Assembly (NCBI GenBank): GCA_016713785.1
Contig: JADJOM010000001.1
Span: 558,001-622,000, forward strand
From: Gemmatimonadota bacterium
GTDB taxonomy: Bacteria; Gemmatimonadota; Gemmatimonadetes; Gemmatimonadales; GWC2-71-9
Direction: 5' to 3'
DNA: 64,000 nucleotides
Made by a program: the position numbers and the translations under genes. Positions within the stretch are counted from its first letter, which is position 1. Each line of letters begins with the position of its first letter. Under the pieces are notes generated by a model. The model did no database searches. It saw only the letters and a list, made by a program, of their open reading frames with translations, and had not been told where the DNA came from. Shown here one piece after another: positions 45,477-54,795 of the stretch.

Positions 45477-46658
45477 CTAGAACGCAGCGAGGCCGGTCAC
45501 CGTCTCACCGAGGATGAGGGAGTGCATATCGTGCGTGCCCTCATAGGTATAGACCGACTCCAGGTTGGCCAGGTGGCGCATGGAGTGATATTCGGCCAGG
45601 ATGCCGTTGGCGCCCAGCAGGCGGCGGGCCTCCCGGGCGCACTCGCAGGCCATGTCCACGTTGTTCCGCTTGGCGAGGGACACCTGCTGGGGGGTCATGG
45701 TGCCCCGGTCCTTGAGCCGGCCCAGCTGGAGCGCCAGCAGCTGCGCCGTGGTGATCCCGGTGAGCATGTCGGCCAGCCGCACCTGCTGGATCTGGGTCTG
45801 CGCGATCGGCCGCCCGAACATCACCCGCTGCCGGGCATAGGAGAGGGCCTCGTCGTAGCAGGCCATCGCCGCGCCGATGGCGCCCCACGCGATGCCGTAG
45901 CGGGCCTGGGTGAGGCACATGAGCGGGCTCTTGAGCCCGCCCGAGCCGGGCAGCAGCGCCTCCCTCGGGAGGTGCACGTCCTCCAGCACCAGCTCGCTGG
46001 TGTCGGAGGCGCGGAGCGAGAGCTTGCCCTTCTGGTCACGGGCGGAGAAGCCCCGGGTGTCGGTGGGGACGAGGAACCCGCGCACCGACTTCGCGTCGGC
46101 GAGGTCGCCGGTCTTGGCCCACACCACCGCCACGGTGGCCTGCGAGCCGTTGGTGATCCACATCTTGGCGCCGTTGAGCACCCAACCATCGGCGGTCTGG
46201 CGCGCGGTCGTGATCATCCCCGCCGGGTTGGAGCCGAAGTCGGGCTCGGTCAGCCCGAAGCAGCCGATGGCGGTGCCGGCGGCCAGCGCGGGGAGCCAGC
46301 GCCGCTTCTGCTCCTCGGAGCCGAAGGCGTAGATGGGGTACATCACCAGCGCCCCCTGCACCGACGCGAACGACCGGATCCCGCTGTCGCCCCGCTCCAG
46401 CTCCTGCATGATCAGGCCGTACGCCACGCTGTTGAGCCCGGCGCAGCCGTAGGCCTCGGGGAGGTTGGCGCCCAGCATGCCGAGCTCCGCCATCCCGGGG
46501 ATGAGCTCCTTCGGGAAGCGCCCCTCGACGTAGCAGTCGCCGATAATGGGCATCAGCCGGTCGTCCACCCACTGCCGCACGGTGTCCCGGACGGCGCGCT
46601 CCTCCTCCGTCAGGAGGCCGCTGATGTCGTAGAAGTCGACGCCGGAGAAGTTGGGCAT
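45477..46658 (-). CDS. Acyl-CoA dehydrogenase, glutaryl-CoA dehydrogenase type
   Basis: A 393-residue flavoenzyme. Landmarks: GLTEPDFGSNPAGMITTARQ (substrate/FAD loop), WITNGSQATVAVVWAKTG, RYGIAWGAIGAAMACYDEAL, QRVMFGRPIAQTQIQQVRLA and the catalytic YEGTHDMHSLILG. The YEGTHD context and RYGIAWG favour the glutaryl-CoA dehydrogenase subgroup, which oxidatively decarboxylates glutaryl-CoA in lysine/tryptophan breakdown and reduces ETF. Start at the ATG 46658, where the family N-terminus begins; the longer upstream frame runs through heptamer repeats. Confidence 0.9.
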   Translation of the reverse strand: MPNFSGVDFYDISGLLTEEERAVRDTVRQWVDDRLMPIIGDCYVEGRFPKELIPGMAELGMLGANLPEAYGCAGLNSVAYGLIMQELERGDSGIRSFASVQGALVMYPIYAFGSEEQKRRWLPALAAGTAIGCFGLTEPDFGSNPAGMITTARQTADGWVLNGAKMWITNGSQATVAVVWAKTGDLADAKSVRGFLVPTDTRGFSARDQKGKLSLRASDTSELVLEDVHLPREALLPGSGGLKSPLMCLTQARYGIAWGAIGAAMACYDEALSYARQRVMFGRPIAQTQIQQVRLADMLTGITTAQLLALQLGRLKDRGTMTPQQVSLAKRNNVDMACECAREARRLLGANGILAEYHSMRHLANLESVYTYEGTHDMHSLILGETVTGLAAF

Positions 46659-46669
46659 AGGCCTGGGGC

Positions 46670-46762
46670 GGGAAACGGGAAACGGGAAACGGGAAACGGG
46701 AAACGGGTTGCGCCCCGAATGTAACCTCAGCGCCGCTTCCCGCTTCCCTCTTCCCGCTTCCC
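46670..46762. repeat. Inverted heptamer arrays (GGGAAAC and GCTTCCC)
   Basis: Five perfect GGGAAAC units (46670-46704) face four GCTTCCC-type units (46735-46762, one TCTTCCC) across a 30-bp spacer, so the region can form an imperfect hairpin. It fills the gap between the SprT-like gene and the dehydrogenase. Confidence 0.85.
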
Positions 46763-46770
46763 GGCGGTTC

Positions 46771-47502
46771 TCAGTCCGTCCGCACCGCCCGGGGCTGGAT
46801 CCCGACCTCGCGGGCCTTGCGGCGGAACTCGGCCCCGTGGTCCACCGGGCGGCCGGTCTCGGCCTGCCACTGGTGCACCAGCTCGTGCAGCACGGTGTCG
46901 CGCACCTCGGGCCACGGGTCATGCAGCACGTGGCGCCGGTTGAGGCCGATATGCACCGCCCGGCCGCTGGTCCGCTCCAGCCGCAGCTCCCCGAGCCGGC
47001 GCCGCATGCGCGAGGAGAGCCGGATCGGCAGCGGGGGCAGCGCCCCGTCGAAGTGCTCGGTGTTGAGCTCCGCCACCAGCGCGGTGATCCGCGCGAGGAC
47101 CGGGCGGTCGGCGGCGCGGACGCGGGGTGGGCGCGCCGGCCGCACGGGGACGTGCGACTCCACCGGGAAGGCCAGGAAGAGCCGCCGCGCCGCGAGGCGC
47201 GCCGCCCGCCGCACGCCGGGCGCCAGAAAGGTCACGATGGCGCGAAGCACGTCGTCCGGGGCGCTGGCGTAGCCCTCGTGGATGCGGAGCCGGCGGCCCG
47301 GCAGCCAGGAGAGCATGAGCTGCTGGTTCTGGTGCACCTCGAAGCGAGGCACCGGCGGGAGCCCAAGTGCCGTGAGGCGGGCATGCAGGGTGTCGGCGGG
47401 GGTGGCGGGGACCGGCGGCCGCGGCGGGACGGCTCGGGGCCCCGGCAGGCGGCGGGCCGGCGCCGGGAGCGCGGCCGGCTCAGCCCACAGCGCCAGCTGC
47501 AC
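46771..47502 (-). CDS. SprT-like zinc metallopeptidase
   Basis: About 243 residues. The C-terminal half carries the SprT-like domain with HELVHQWQAETGRPVDHGAE (HExxH plus a downstream histidine). ITALVAELNTEHFDGALPPL is the family's N-terminal helix. The N-terminal 120 residues are Pro/Ala/Arg-rich with a hydrophobic LFLAFPVESHV strand and are not recognised. A GTG start at 47502 overlaps the phosphoesterase 3' end by 23 bp. Eukaryotic SPRTN relatives cleave DNA-protein crosslinks; the bacterial role is unclear. Confidence 0.75.
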   Translation of the reverse strand: MQLALWAEPAALPAPARRLPGPRAVPPRPPVPATPADTLHARLTALGLPPVPRFEVHQNQQLMLSWLPGRRLRIHEGYASAPDDVLRAIVTFLAPGVRRAARLAARRLFLAFPVESHVPVRPARPPRVRAADRPVLARITALVAELNTEHFDGALPPLPIRLSSRMRRRLGELRLERTSGRAVHIGLNRRHVLHDPWPEVRDTVLHELVHQWQAETGRPVDHGAEFRRKAREVGIQPRAVRTD

Positions 47503-48325
47503 GGCGATAGCGGGAGAAGAGCGAGACGTCGCCGCGGCGGAAGGTGTGCGCCTCGCGGGCGTAGACGTAGTGCTCGATGGCCACCTGGTCCGGCGTGACA
47601 CGGATCAGGTTGAAGGCCGATGGCCGCCCGCCGCGGGTCCGGACGGAGTGGGTCCCGGCGGTGCTCACCACCAGGCGGCCGTCGAGCTGCCCCGCCCCCT
47701 CGGTGTGGTCGTGGCCGCAGAGCACCAGGTCGGCGTCGAGGGTGAGCAGCGCGCGCTGCGCGGCGTGGGGCCGCGCCAGGCCCCAGCGGCGCGAGACCAC
47801 CCCGGGCAGCACGTTGTGGTGCAGCACCGCCACCCGGACCTTGTGCGGCGCCACCTGCGCCAGCCGGGCGCGGACCCGCGCCACCTCCGCCGCGGGGAGG
47901 TGCCCCTTCACGGTGGTGTCGTTGGGGTTGTAGGTGAGGGAGCCCCAGGAGAAGCCGTTGGCGGAGAGCAGGCCGGCCACCACCACCTGGTCGAGCTCGA
48001 GCACCGGGGTGAGGTCCTCGCCGAAGTACCGCCGCCACTTGCCGTACTTGACCCGCTGGCCCAGCACGCCGAGGGGGCTGCGCCACCATTGCACGTCGTG
48101 GTTGCCGGGGATGAGGTGCCAGGGCGCGGCGCGGCCGAGGACGTCGAGGTAGCGGCGGGCACCCTGGAACTCGCCGTGGCGCGCCCGCTGCGCCACGTCG
48201 CCGGAGACCACGATGACCGTGGGCTGCAGACTGGGAAGGAAGGCCTCGAGGTCCGCCAGCTGGACCATGTCGCAGCGGACCCCGAAGTGGATATCCGAGA
48301 GGTGCGCGATGACGACGTCGGTCAC
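47480..48325 (-). CDS. Calcineurin-like metallophosphoesterase
   Basis: About 281 residues with all five family motifs: AHLSDIHFG (DxH), VVSGDVAQ (GDxx), LIPGNHDVQW (GNHD), VLHHN and LCGHDHTEGA (GHxH). The arrangement matches CpdA/Icc-like phosphodiesterases, which may hydrolyse cyclic nucleotides or other phosphoesters; substrate is not predictable. The GTG start at 48325 overlaps the upstream DUF4139 stop (GTGA). Confidence 0.9.
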   Translation of the reverse strand: MTDVVIAHLSDIHFGVRCDMVQLADLEAFLPSLQPTVIVVSGDVAQRARHGEFQGARRYLDVLGRAAPWHLIPGNHDVQWWRSPLGVLGQRVKYGKWRRYFGEDLTPVLELDQVVVAGLLSANGFSWGSLTYNPNDTTVKGHLPAAEVARVRARLAQVAPHKVRVAVLHHNVLPGVVSRRWGLARPHAAQRALLTLDADLVLCGHDHTEGAGQLDGRLVVSTAGTHSVRTRGGRPSAFNLIRVTPDQVAIEHYVYAREAHTFRRGDVSLFSRYRRAAGAVG

Positions 48326-49737
48326 CAGACGACCCGGACCCGGTAGGTGAGGGTGGCCTTGCCCCGGGCGGGCACCGGCACCCGGAAGCGGGTGCGGGTG
48401 GAAGACAGCTTCTCGCCCTTGATGCTGCTGGCCAGGATGGTCCACTCGCCCCCGCGCTCCTCGAGCACGTCCACGGTGACGGGGGCGTCGCCGGCGTTCT
48501 CGATGGTGGTGCGGTAGTCGGCGGTGGCGGTGTAGCGCCAGCCGCCGCCCTGGGGGATGCTGTCGCGCCGGGTGTTGTAGGTGGTCTGCACCCGCTTGGC
48601 GGTGAGGTCGAAGGCGGTGCCGGCGTTGAGCCGCAGGTCCTCGCCGGCGGGGCTGTGATCGATCATGGCCTCGCCGATCAGCTGCAGCCGGGCGGCGCTA
48701 TCGGGCTCGAAGAGACGCACCAGGCCGGCGGGGAGCGGCCGGTCGCCGAGGTCGGTCTTGCGGGCGCGCTGCACGGTGTAGTAGACGGAGATCGGCGTTT
48801 CCTCTTCCTCGCCGTACTGGGCCAGGCCGCCCCAGTACGGAATCCGGCCGCGCAGCTCGAAGCTGCGGACCACCTTGGCCTCCGCCGGCTCGAACAACCC
48901 GATGGTGCGGACGATGCCCGGCTCGAGGGCCCAGGTCCCGGGAAGGGTGTAGAGGTGGAATTCCCCCACCTTCTGCTCCGAGGGGCCCATCTTGTCCATC
49001 GCGGGGGCGCTGCGGGCCACCATCACGGCCTCCTCGCGCATCCGCCGCTCGGCCGGGGCGGCCACGCTCACCTGCCCTGCCAGCAGCTGGATCTCCGCCT
49101 CCGGGAAGCGCAGCGGCCCGGGGTCGACCACCGCCTGCCCCATGACGCGAGCGGTGCCGCCGGGGCCGAGGATGACCTGGTAGCTGGTGCTCCAGCCGGC
49201 GCCGTTGGTGAAGTAGGCCAGCGGGAGGCCGCGCCGGGCGCGGGCGGCATGCACCAGCAGCTCGTAGCGGGGATCCACCGTGACGAGGTCGGCGGGATAC
49301 TGCGGGATGCCGGGGGCGGCGAAGGTGACGGTGCCGTCGGCCAGCTTGTAGCGCTCGGGGTTGACGCCCAGCACGGTGGCACCGACGGTGTCCTTGCCGA
49401 TCCGGAAGGTGAGGCGGCGGCCGATGGCGCGGCGCAGCACGTCGCCCTCGTTCACGCCGCCGTCGTAGGCGCCGCTCAGGACGGTGATCTCGGGGTCGGT
49501 GGAGAAGATGGACCCGGGCTCGGCGGCGCCGGTGACGGCGAGCTGGCGCGACTGGCCCTTGAGGATCTCGACCGGGACGGTCCAGCGCACCAGGGCACGG
49601 CCATCGTTGTAGAGGGTGAGGCTGGTCGGCGCCTGGGCCGCGAGCCGGGAGCTGGCCATGAGGGTCACCGCGATCAGGGTGGCGGCGGCGGCGGGCAGGC
49701 GCTGGGCGGCCGAGCCGTCGCGCGGGCGGGAGATCAT
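48322..49737 (-). CDS. Exported DUF4139-domain protein
   Basis: A 471-residue protein with signal peptide (LPAAAATLIAVTLMASSRLA). It starts with SLTLYNDGRALVRWTVPVEI and PITVLSG-like strands, and contains LAYFTNGAGWSTSYQVIL, a hallmark of the DUF4139 family (WxxxY region), plus FDLTAKRVQTTYNTRRDS. The C-terminal part is a beta-rich domain with a cell-surface look. Molecular function is unknown in the family. Start ATG 49737 with GGAG nearby; upstream in-frame residues lack a signal peptide. Confidence 0.8.
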   Translation of the reverse strand: MISRPRDGSAAQRLPAAAATLIAVTLMASSRLAAQAPTSLTLYNDGRALVRWTVPVEILKGQSRQLAVTGAAEPGSIFSTDPEITVLSGAYDGGVNEGDVLRRAIGRRLTFRIGKDTVGATVLGVNPERYKLADGTVTFAAPGIPQYPADLVTVDPRYELLVHAARARRGLPLAYFTNGAGWSTSYQVILGPGGTARVMGQAVVDPGPLRFPEAEIQLLAGQVSVAAPAERRMREEAVMVARSAPAMDKMGPSEQKVGEFHLYTLPGTWALEPGIVRTIGLFEPAEAKVVRSFELRGRIPYWGGLAQYGEEEETPISVYYTVQRARKTDLGDRPLPAGLVRLFEPDSAARLQLIGEAMIDHSPAGEDLRLNAGTAFDLTAKRVQTTYNTRRDSIPQGGGWRYTATADYRTTIENAGDAPVTVDVLEERGGEWTILASSIKGEKLSSTRTRFRVPVPARGKATLTYRVRVVW

Positions 49738-49759
49738 CGTGCACTCCAGAGTTGGGTAG

Positions 49760-50053
49760 TCACCTGGGCAGCAGTTCCAGGGCAACCCGGTGCACGACCT
49801 TCCGCACCAGGAGGTAGGTCACCAGCACGGCGATGATCCCGTAGATCCTGGCCTGGGGGAACGGGGGCATGCGGTAGGCGACATACCATCCGACGAACAG
49901 GGTTGCCGGCAGGGAGATGCGACTGGCCAGGCGGTTTGCACGGCGGGCCCGCTCGGCCCGGCACTCCCGGCACAGCTCGCCCCACCCCAGGCCGGCCACC
50001 CGCGCGCCGCACCGGGCGCAGGGGACCTCAGCCCACCCGCTTGGCGACCGCAT
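49760..50053 (-). CDS. Small zinc-ribbon membrane protein
   Basis: A 97-residue protein. A CARCG...CRECR zinc-ribbon (residues 12-33) is followed by a basic linker and two TM helices (SLPATLFVGWYVAYRM; IYGIIAVLVTYLLVRKVV). The start ATG at 50053 overlaps the 3' end of the isocitrate dehydrogenase gene by 26 bp. Function unknown. Confidence 0.65.
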   Translation of the reverse strand: MRSPSGWAEVPCARCGARVAGLGWGELCRECRAERARRANRLASRISLPATLFVGWYVAYRMPPFPQARIYGIIAVLVTYLLVRKVVHRVALELLPR

Positions 50054-51044
50054 CCCCGAACTCCCGGGTGGAGGCGCTGCCACCCAGGTCGCGGGTGCGG
50101 ATGTTGTCCTCGACGATGGTCTTCTCGATGGCGGCGCGCATCCGGTTGGCGCGGTCCACCTCGCCCAGGTGGTCCAGCATCATGGCGGCGGCGAGCATCT
50201 GGGCGGCGGGGTTGGCAATCCCCTTCCCGGCGATGTCCGGGGCGCTGCCGTGCACCGCCTCGAAGATCGAGGCGTGGGTGCCGATGTTGGCGCCGGGCGC
50301 CAGGCCCAGGCCGCCGACCAGCCCGGAGACCTCGTCGCTCAGGATGTCGCCGAACATGTTGGTGGTGACCATGACGTCGAACTGCTCCGGCTTCATCACC
50401 AGCTGCATGGCGCAGTTGTCCACGATCATGTCGTTGGACTGCACCCGGCCCTCGTACTCCTTGGCGATCCGCTTGCCCACCTCGAGGAACAGCCCGCTCA
50501 CCATCTTGAGGATGTTCGCCTTGTGGACGATCGTGACCTTGCGGCGGTCGTGGCGCAGGGCGTACTCGAAGGCGTAGCGGATGATCCGCTCGCAGCCGGC
50601 GCGGGTGACGATCGCCGTGGACTCGCCCACCGCGCGGGGGTCGCCGCCGATGGCGATGAAGTGCTCCACCCCGACGTAGAGCCCCTCGAGGTTCTCCCGC
50701 ACCAGGACGATATCCACGTCGCTGAACCGCCCGCCGGGAATGAACGAGCGGGCGGGGCGCAGGTTGGCGAACAGCTCGAATTCCTTGCGGAGCTGGACGT
50801 TGACGGACCGGAAGCCGGTGCCCACCGGGGTGGTGAGCGGTCCCTTGAGCGCCAGCTTGCGGTGCCGGATGCTCTCGATGGTGGAATCGGGCAGCGGGGT
50901 GCCGGTGGCGTCCACGGCGGCCACGCCGGCCAGCTGCTCGTCCCAGTCAAAGGTGAGGCCGGTGGCCTCGAGCACCTTCACGGTCTCCGCCGTGATCTCG
51001 GGGCCGATGCCGTCGCCGGGGATGAGCGTCACGTTGAATGTCAT
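50028..51044 (-). CDS. Isocitrate/isopropylmalate-family dehydrogenase, probably NAD-isocitrate dehydrogenase
   Basis: A 338-residue beta-decarboxylating dehydrogenase. LIPGDGIGPEI opens the fold. The substrate-binding GFRSVNVQLRKEFELFANLR contains Ser and Asn at the isocitrate-typical positions. VRENLEGLYVGVEH, VTIVHKANILKMVSGLF, NCAMQLVMKPEQFDVMVTTN and EAVHGSAPDIAGKGIANPAA follow. The size matches the short NAD-linked isocitrate dehydrogenases (mitochondrial IDH3 type) rather than E. coli Icd. Homoisocitrate or isopropylmalate specificity is less likely given the SxN motif. The ATG at 51044 overlaps the lipoprotein stop. Confidence 0.88.
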   Translation of the reverse strand: MTFNVTLIPGDGIGPEITAETVKVLEATGLTFDWDEQLAGVAAVDATGTPLPDSTIESIRHRKLALKGPLTTPVGTGFRSVNVQLRKEFELFANLRPARSFIPGGRFSDVDIVLVRENLEGLYVGVEHFIAIGGDPRAVGESTAIVTRAGCERIIRYAFEYALRHDRRKVTIVHKANILKMVSGLFLEVGKRIAKEYEGRVQSNDMIVDNCAMQLVMKPEQFDVMVTTNMFGDILSDEVSGLVGGLGLAPGANIGTHASIFEAVHGSAPDIAGKGIANPAAQMLAAAMMLDHLGEVDRANRMRAAIEKTIVEDNIRTRDLGGSASTREFGDAVAKRVG

Positions 51045-51706
51045 CGGATATCCAGGCCAGCGGGAAGCACGAGTTGCATGGCGCGCGTGAGGGCCTCGGC
51101 GGGCGTGGCCCCGGTGCCCCAGGTGACCGTGCGCCAGACCACCTTCCCCGTCCGGGCATCGGCCAGCACCATCGAGACCTCCGCCCGCATGGTGCCGGTG
51201 GACTCGGGGAGGAACTGGATCGCGGCGGGCACCAGCGCAAACCGGCCGCCCAGCAGCGCCATCAGGGTGCGGAGCTGGCCGCGCAGCGGGTCGGGGACGT
51301 CCTCCAGCTGGCGCGCCCGGAGCAGGGACTGCCCCATGCGGTCGGGGTCGGGGGCCACGGCGGGCGCCCGGTGGGCCACCCGGCGCAGCTCGGCCGGCAG
51401 CACCCACTTCACCTCGGGACCGCGGGCCAGCAGCTCGGCGCCGACCAGCGAATCGGCCCACGCGAGCGCGGTGGCCCGGTCGCCGAGCGGCGGCACCCGG
51501 CCCAGGGTGTCCCCGGCCAGCACCATGGTCTGGGGCAGCACGGCGATGGACTGACCGGCGAAGATCGCGGCCGCGAAGGGCCGCACCGGCTCCGTCGGAT
51601 GCTGGGACGCAGGCGACGGCGCGGCGGGCGCGGGCGTCCCCCCGCAGGCGAGGGTCAGCAGCGCGAGGGCGACGAGCGGGGAGAACCGGAACGGACGGCT
51701 TGGCAC
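51041..51706 (-). CDS. Lipoprotein of unknown function
   Basis: A 221-residue exported lipoprotein with lipobox LTLACGG after a hydrophobic signal. It has a Pro/Ala linker and a mixed alpha/beta domain (SIAVLPQTMVLAGDTLGRVP, AEVSMVLADARTGKVVWRTV) resembling the periplasmic lipoproteins with a TolB-like FxxxLVxELxxxL fold, though not assigned. GTG start at 51706. Coupled (ATGA) to the isocitrate dehydrogenase. Confidence 0.65.
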   Translation of the reverse strand: MPSRPFRFSPLVALALLTLACGGTPAPAAPSPASQHPTEPVRPFAAAIFAGQSIAVLPQTMVLAGDTLGRVPPLGDRATALAWADSLVGAELLARGPEVKWVLPAELRRVAHRAPAVAPDPDRMGQSLLRARQLEDVPDPLRGQLRTLMALLGGRFALVPAAIQFLPESTGTMRAEVSMVLADARTGKVVWRTVTWGTGATPAEALTRAMQLVLPAGLDIR

Positions 51707-51745
51707 GGGGGGAATTGTAAACCGGCGATGGGGATCGGGGAACGG

Positions 51746-51800
51746 GCGGGAAGGCGGTCAGGCGGTCAGGCGGAAGGGGGGTAGGGCGGTAGGGCGCTAC
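51746..51800. repeat. GGCGGTC/GGGCGGTA heptamer-like array
   Basis: Tandem GGCGGTCA, GGCGGTCA, GGCGGAAG, then GGGCGGTA and GGGCGCTA units, related to the array at 32720-32797. It fills the gap before the SDR gene and reaches its stop codon. Confidence 0.7.
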
Positions 51801-52657
51801 TCGAGGGAGAGGCCCCCGTCCACCACCAATGTCTGGCCGGTGATGTGGCGCGCCTCGTCCGAGCAGAGGAAGGCGATGACGTGGGCCACGTCCTCGGGCT
51901 CGGCCACCCGGCCGAGGACGCTGTGCTTCTGGGCCCGCTCGATGACCTCGCGGGGGAGCATGGACATGCGCTCGGTGCGGATGAAGCCGGGGGCCACGGC
52001 ATTGACGTTGATGTTGGCCGGGCCGAGCTCCACCGCGGCGGCCCGGGTCAGGCCCTCGAGCGCGGCCTTGCTGGCGGCGTAGTTGGCCACTCCGAAGCCG
52101 GGACGCCCGGCCTGGTGGGCGGAGACGCTCACGATCTTGCCGTAGTGCTGCTTGCGGAAGATGGGCGAGACGGTGCGGATGCAGTTGAAGGCACCGGTCA
52201 CGTTGGTGTCGAGGACCTCGTGCCACGCCTCGTCGGTCATGCGCCAGAGGGCGCCGTCCATCGCGATCCCGGCGTTATTGACCAGGAAGTGCACCGTGCC
52301 GAAGCGGTGCACCGTGTCGGCCAGGAAGCGCTCCACCGAGCCGCGGTCGCGGACGTCGCAGCGGGCGGCGTACACCTCGGCGCCCATCGCGGTGCAGGCG
52401 GTCTCGGTGAGCAGCGCCTGCTCGGTGACGTCGCGGCCGGGGAGCTCCACATAGCAGAAGGCCACCTTGCAGCGCTGCCGCGCGAATTCCATGGCAATGC
52501 AGCGGCCCAGGCCGGTGGCCCCGCCGGTGACCACGGCGACCTTTCCCGCGAAGCCGGGGGTGACGGCCACGGGCAGGGGCTGCTCCAGCGTGGTGCCGGT
52601 GTGCTCCTGTTCGGGCTCCCAGGCCCCGCTGCCGTAGCTCTCGTAGGCGGAGAACAT
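51797..52657 (-). CDS. FabG-like short-chain dehydrogenase
   Basis: A 286-residue SDR, most like 3-oxoacyl-ACP reductase. GKVAVVTGGATGLGRCIAME is the cofactor site, FLVNNAGIAMDG follows, and SVSAHQAGRPGFGVANYAAS gives the Ser-Tyr-Lys triad (YAASK). GFIRTERM and the C-terminal GQTLVVDGGLSLE are typical. It has an extra 38-residue N-terminal extension (MFSAYESYGSGAWEPEQEH) of low complexity. Divergent from cstA. The acyl substrate and physiological role are not evident. Confidence 0.85.
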   Translation of the reverse strand: MFSAYESYGSGAWEPEQEHTGTTLEQPLPVAVTPGFAGKVAVVTGGATGLGRCIAMEFARQRCKVAFCYVELPGRDVTEQALLTETACTAMGAEVYAARCDVRDRGSVERFLADTVHRFGTVHFLVNNAGIAMDGALWRMTDEAWHEVLDTNVTGAFNCIRTVSPIFRKQHYGKIVSVSAHQAGRPGFGVANYAASKAALEGLTRAAAVELGPANINVNAVAPGFIRTERMSMLPREVIERAQKHSVLGRVAEPEDVAHVIAFLCSDEARHITGQTLVVDGGLSLE

Positions 52658-52761
52658 AGAGCGCTCAAGCTACGGGACCCGGGGGAGCGGCGGAAGAGGG
52701 ACCCACGCGCCGGGCCGGCCGCGCCCTGTCCTCCCGCGTGGGGCGCCCTAGATTGAGCCGC

Positions 52762-54795
52762 ATGATCCCCCTCCTGTGGTCCCTCGTGGCCCTGGCCGGC
52801 GCCGCCGGCTGGGCGATGCTCGCCCTCGGCCGCGGCGAGACCGTCAGCGCGGCCTGGCTGATCCTCGCGGCGGTCGGCACCTACCTCATCGCCTACCGCT
52901 TCTACAGCCGGTTCCTCGCCACCCGCGTCTTCGGGCTCGACAACCGGCGCGCCACCCCGGCGGAGCGGCTGGGGAACGGCCGCGACTTCGTGCCCACCAG
53001 CCGCTGGGTGCTCTTCGGGCACCACTTCGCCGCGATTTCCGGGGCCGGCCCGCTGATCGGCCCGGTGCTGGCGGCCCAGTTCGGCTACCTGCCGGGGACG
53101 CTGTGGATCGTCTTCGGGGTGGTGCTGGCGGGGGCGGTGCAGGACTTCACCATCCTCGTGGGCTCCATGCGGCGGGACGGCAAGTCGCTCGGGCAGATGG
53201 CCAAGGAGGAGATCGGGGCGTTCACCGGCCTGGCGGCGATGGTGGCCATCCTCGCCATCATGATCATCCTGCTCGCGGTGCTGGCGCTGGTGGTGGTCAA
53301 CGCCCTGCGCGACAGCCCCTGGGGGCTGTTCACGATCGCGTGCACCATCCCCATCGCGGTGCTGATGGGCTTCTGGATGAAGGCGTGGCGGCCGGGCCGC
53401 ACCCTCGAGGCCTCGGGGGCGGGGGTGGTGCTGCTGCTGCTCGCGCTGGTGGGCGGGCAGCAGGTGGCGGCCTCGCCCACGCTGGCGCCGCTGTTCACCT
53501 GGGCCCCGGTGACGCTGGCGCTGGCGCTGGTGGCCTACGGCTTCGTGGCGAGCGTGCTGCCGGTGTGGATGCTGCTGGCGCCGCGGGACTACCTCTCGAC
53601 CTTCATGAAGATCGGGACGATCGCGCTGCTCGCGGTGACCATCCTGGTCGAACTGCCCGACCTCAAGCTCCCGGCGCTCACCCGGTTCATCGACGGCACC
53701 GGGCCGGTGTTCGCCGGGAAGCTGTTCCCGTTCGCGTTCATCACCATCGCCTGCGGGGCGATCAGCGGCTTCCACGCCCTGGTGGCCTCGGGCACCACGC
53801 CCAAGATGCTGCGCCGCGAGGAAGACGCGCGGCTGATCGGCTACGGCGGGATGCTGATGGAGTCGTTCGTGGCGGTGATGGCGATGTGCGCCGCGGCGGT
53901 GCTCGACCCCGGGGTGTACTTCGCCATCAACGTGCCGCTGGCCAAGCTGGGCGGGAACGCGGTGGCGGCGGCGGAGACGATCCGCGGCTGGGGCTTCGCG
54001 GTGACGCCGGAGCAGATGGACGCCCTGGCCCGCCAGGTGGGCGAGGCCTCGCTGCTGGGCCGTACCGGCGGCGCGCCGAGCCTGGCGGTGGGGATGGCCA
54101 CGCTCTTCAGCGGCGCGTTCGGCGAGCACCTGCTGGCGCTGTGGTACCACTTCGCGATCATGTTCGAGGCGCTGTTCATCCTCACCACCATCGACGCCGG
54201 CACCCGGGTGGGCCGCTTCATGCTGCAGGAGCTGGCGGGCCACGTCTGGGCGCCCCTCGGCCGCACCTCCTGGTACCCGAGCATCGTGCTCTCCTCGCTG
54301 CTGGTGGTGCTCGGCTGGGGCTGGTTCCTGGTGCAGGGCGTGCTCGACCCGCTGGGCGGGATCAACAGCCTGTGGCCCCTCTTCGGCATCAGCAACCAGC
54401 TGCTGGCCTCGGTGGCGCTGTGCGTGGGGACCACGCTGATCATCAAGGCCGGCCGCGCCCGCTACGCCTGGGCCACCCTGCTGCCGCTGGCCTGGCTGCT
54501 GGTGGTGACCCTCACGGCCAGCTGGCAGAAGGTCTTCTCGCCGGAGCGCCGCATCGGGTTCCTCACCGACGCCGCCGCGCTCAAGGCGGAGATCGCCGCC
54601 GGCACCCTCGACCCGGTGCGCGGGGGGCGGCTCATCTTCAACGACCAGCTCAACGCGGTGATGGCGTCGGTCTTCGTGGTGATCGTGCTGGCGGTGGTGC
54701 TGTCGTCGCTGCGCGAGTGGCTCCGGATCCTGCGGGGCGGCACGCCGGTGACGAGCGCGGAGACCCCGTTCGTGGAGTCGGCGTATGTCTCGTAG
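52762..54795 (+). CDS. cstA: Carbon starvation protein A (peptide/pyruvate transporter)
   Basis: A 677-residue, multi-pass CstA-family transporter. Motifs: RVFGLDNRRATPAERLGNGR, DFVPTSRWVLFGHHFAAISG, AGPLIGPVLAAQFGYLPGTL, GAISGFHALVASGTTPKML and FGISNQLLASVALCVGTTL. Family members import pyruvate or peptides. ATG at 52762; the longer in-frame start lacks support. Followed by a YbdD-like small gene overlapping by 11 bp, the standard arrangement. Confidence 0.95.
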   Translation: MIPLLWSLVALAGAAGWAMLALGRGETVSAAWLILAAVGTYLIAYRFYSRFLATRVFGLDNRRATPAERLGNGRDFVPTSRWVLFGHHFAAISGAGPLIGPVLAAQFGYLPGTLWIVFGVVLAGAVQDFTILVGSMRRDGKSLGQMAKEEIGAFTGLAAMVAILAIMIILLAVLALVVVNALRDSPWGLFTIACTIPIAVLMGFWMKAWRPGRTLEASGAGVVLLLLALVGGQQVAASPTLAPLFTWAPVTLALALVAYGFVASVLPVWMLLAPRDYLSTFMKIGTIALLAVTILVELPDLKLPALTRFIDGTGPVFAGKLFPFAFITIACGAISGFHALVASGTTPKMLRREEDARLIGYGGMLMESFVAVMAMCAAAVLDPGVYFAINVPLAKLGGNAVAAAETIRGWGFAVTPEQMDALARQVGEASLLGRTGGAPSLAVGMATLFSGAFGEHLLALWYHFAIMFEALFILTTIDAGTRVGRFMLQELAGHVWAPLGRTSWYPSIVLSSLLVVLGWGWFLVQGVLDPLGGINSLWPLFGISNQLLASVALCVGTTLIIKAGRARYAWATLLPLAWLLVVTLTASWQKVFSPERRIGFLTDAAALKAEIAAGTLDPVRGGRLIFNDQLNAVMASVFVVIVLAVVLSSLREWLRILRGGTPVTSAETPFVESAYVS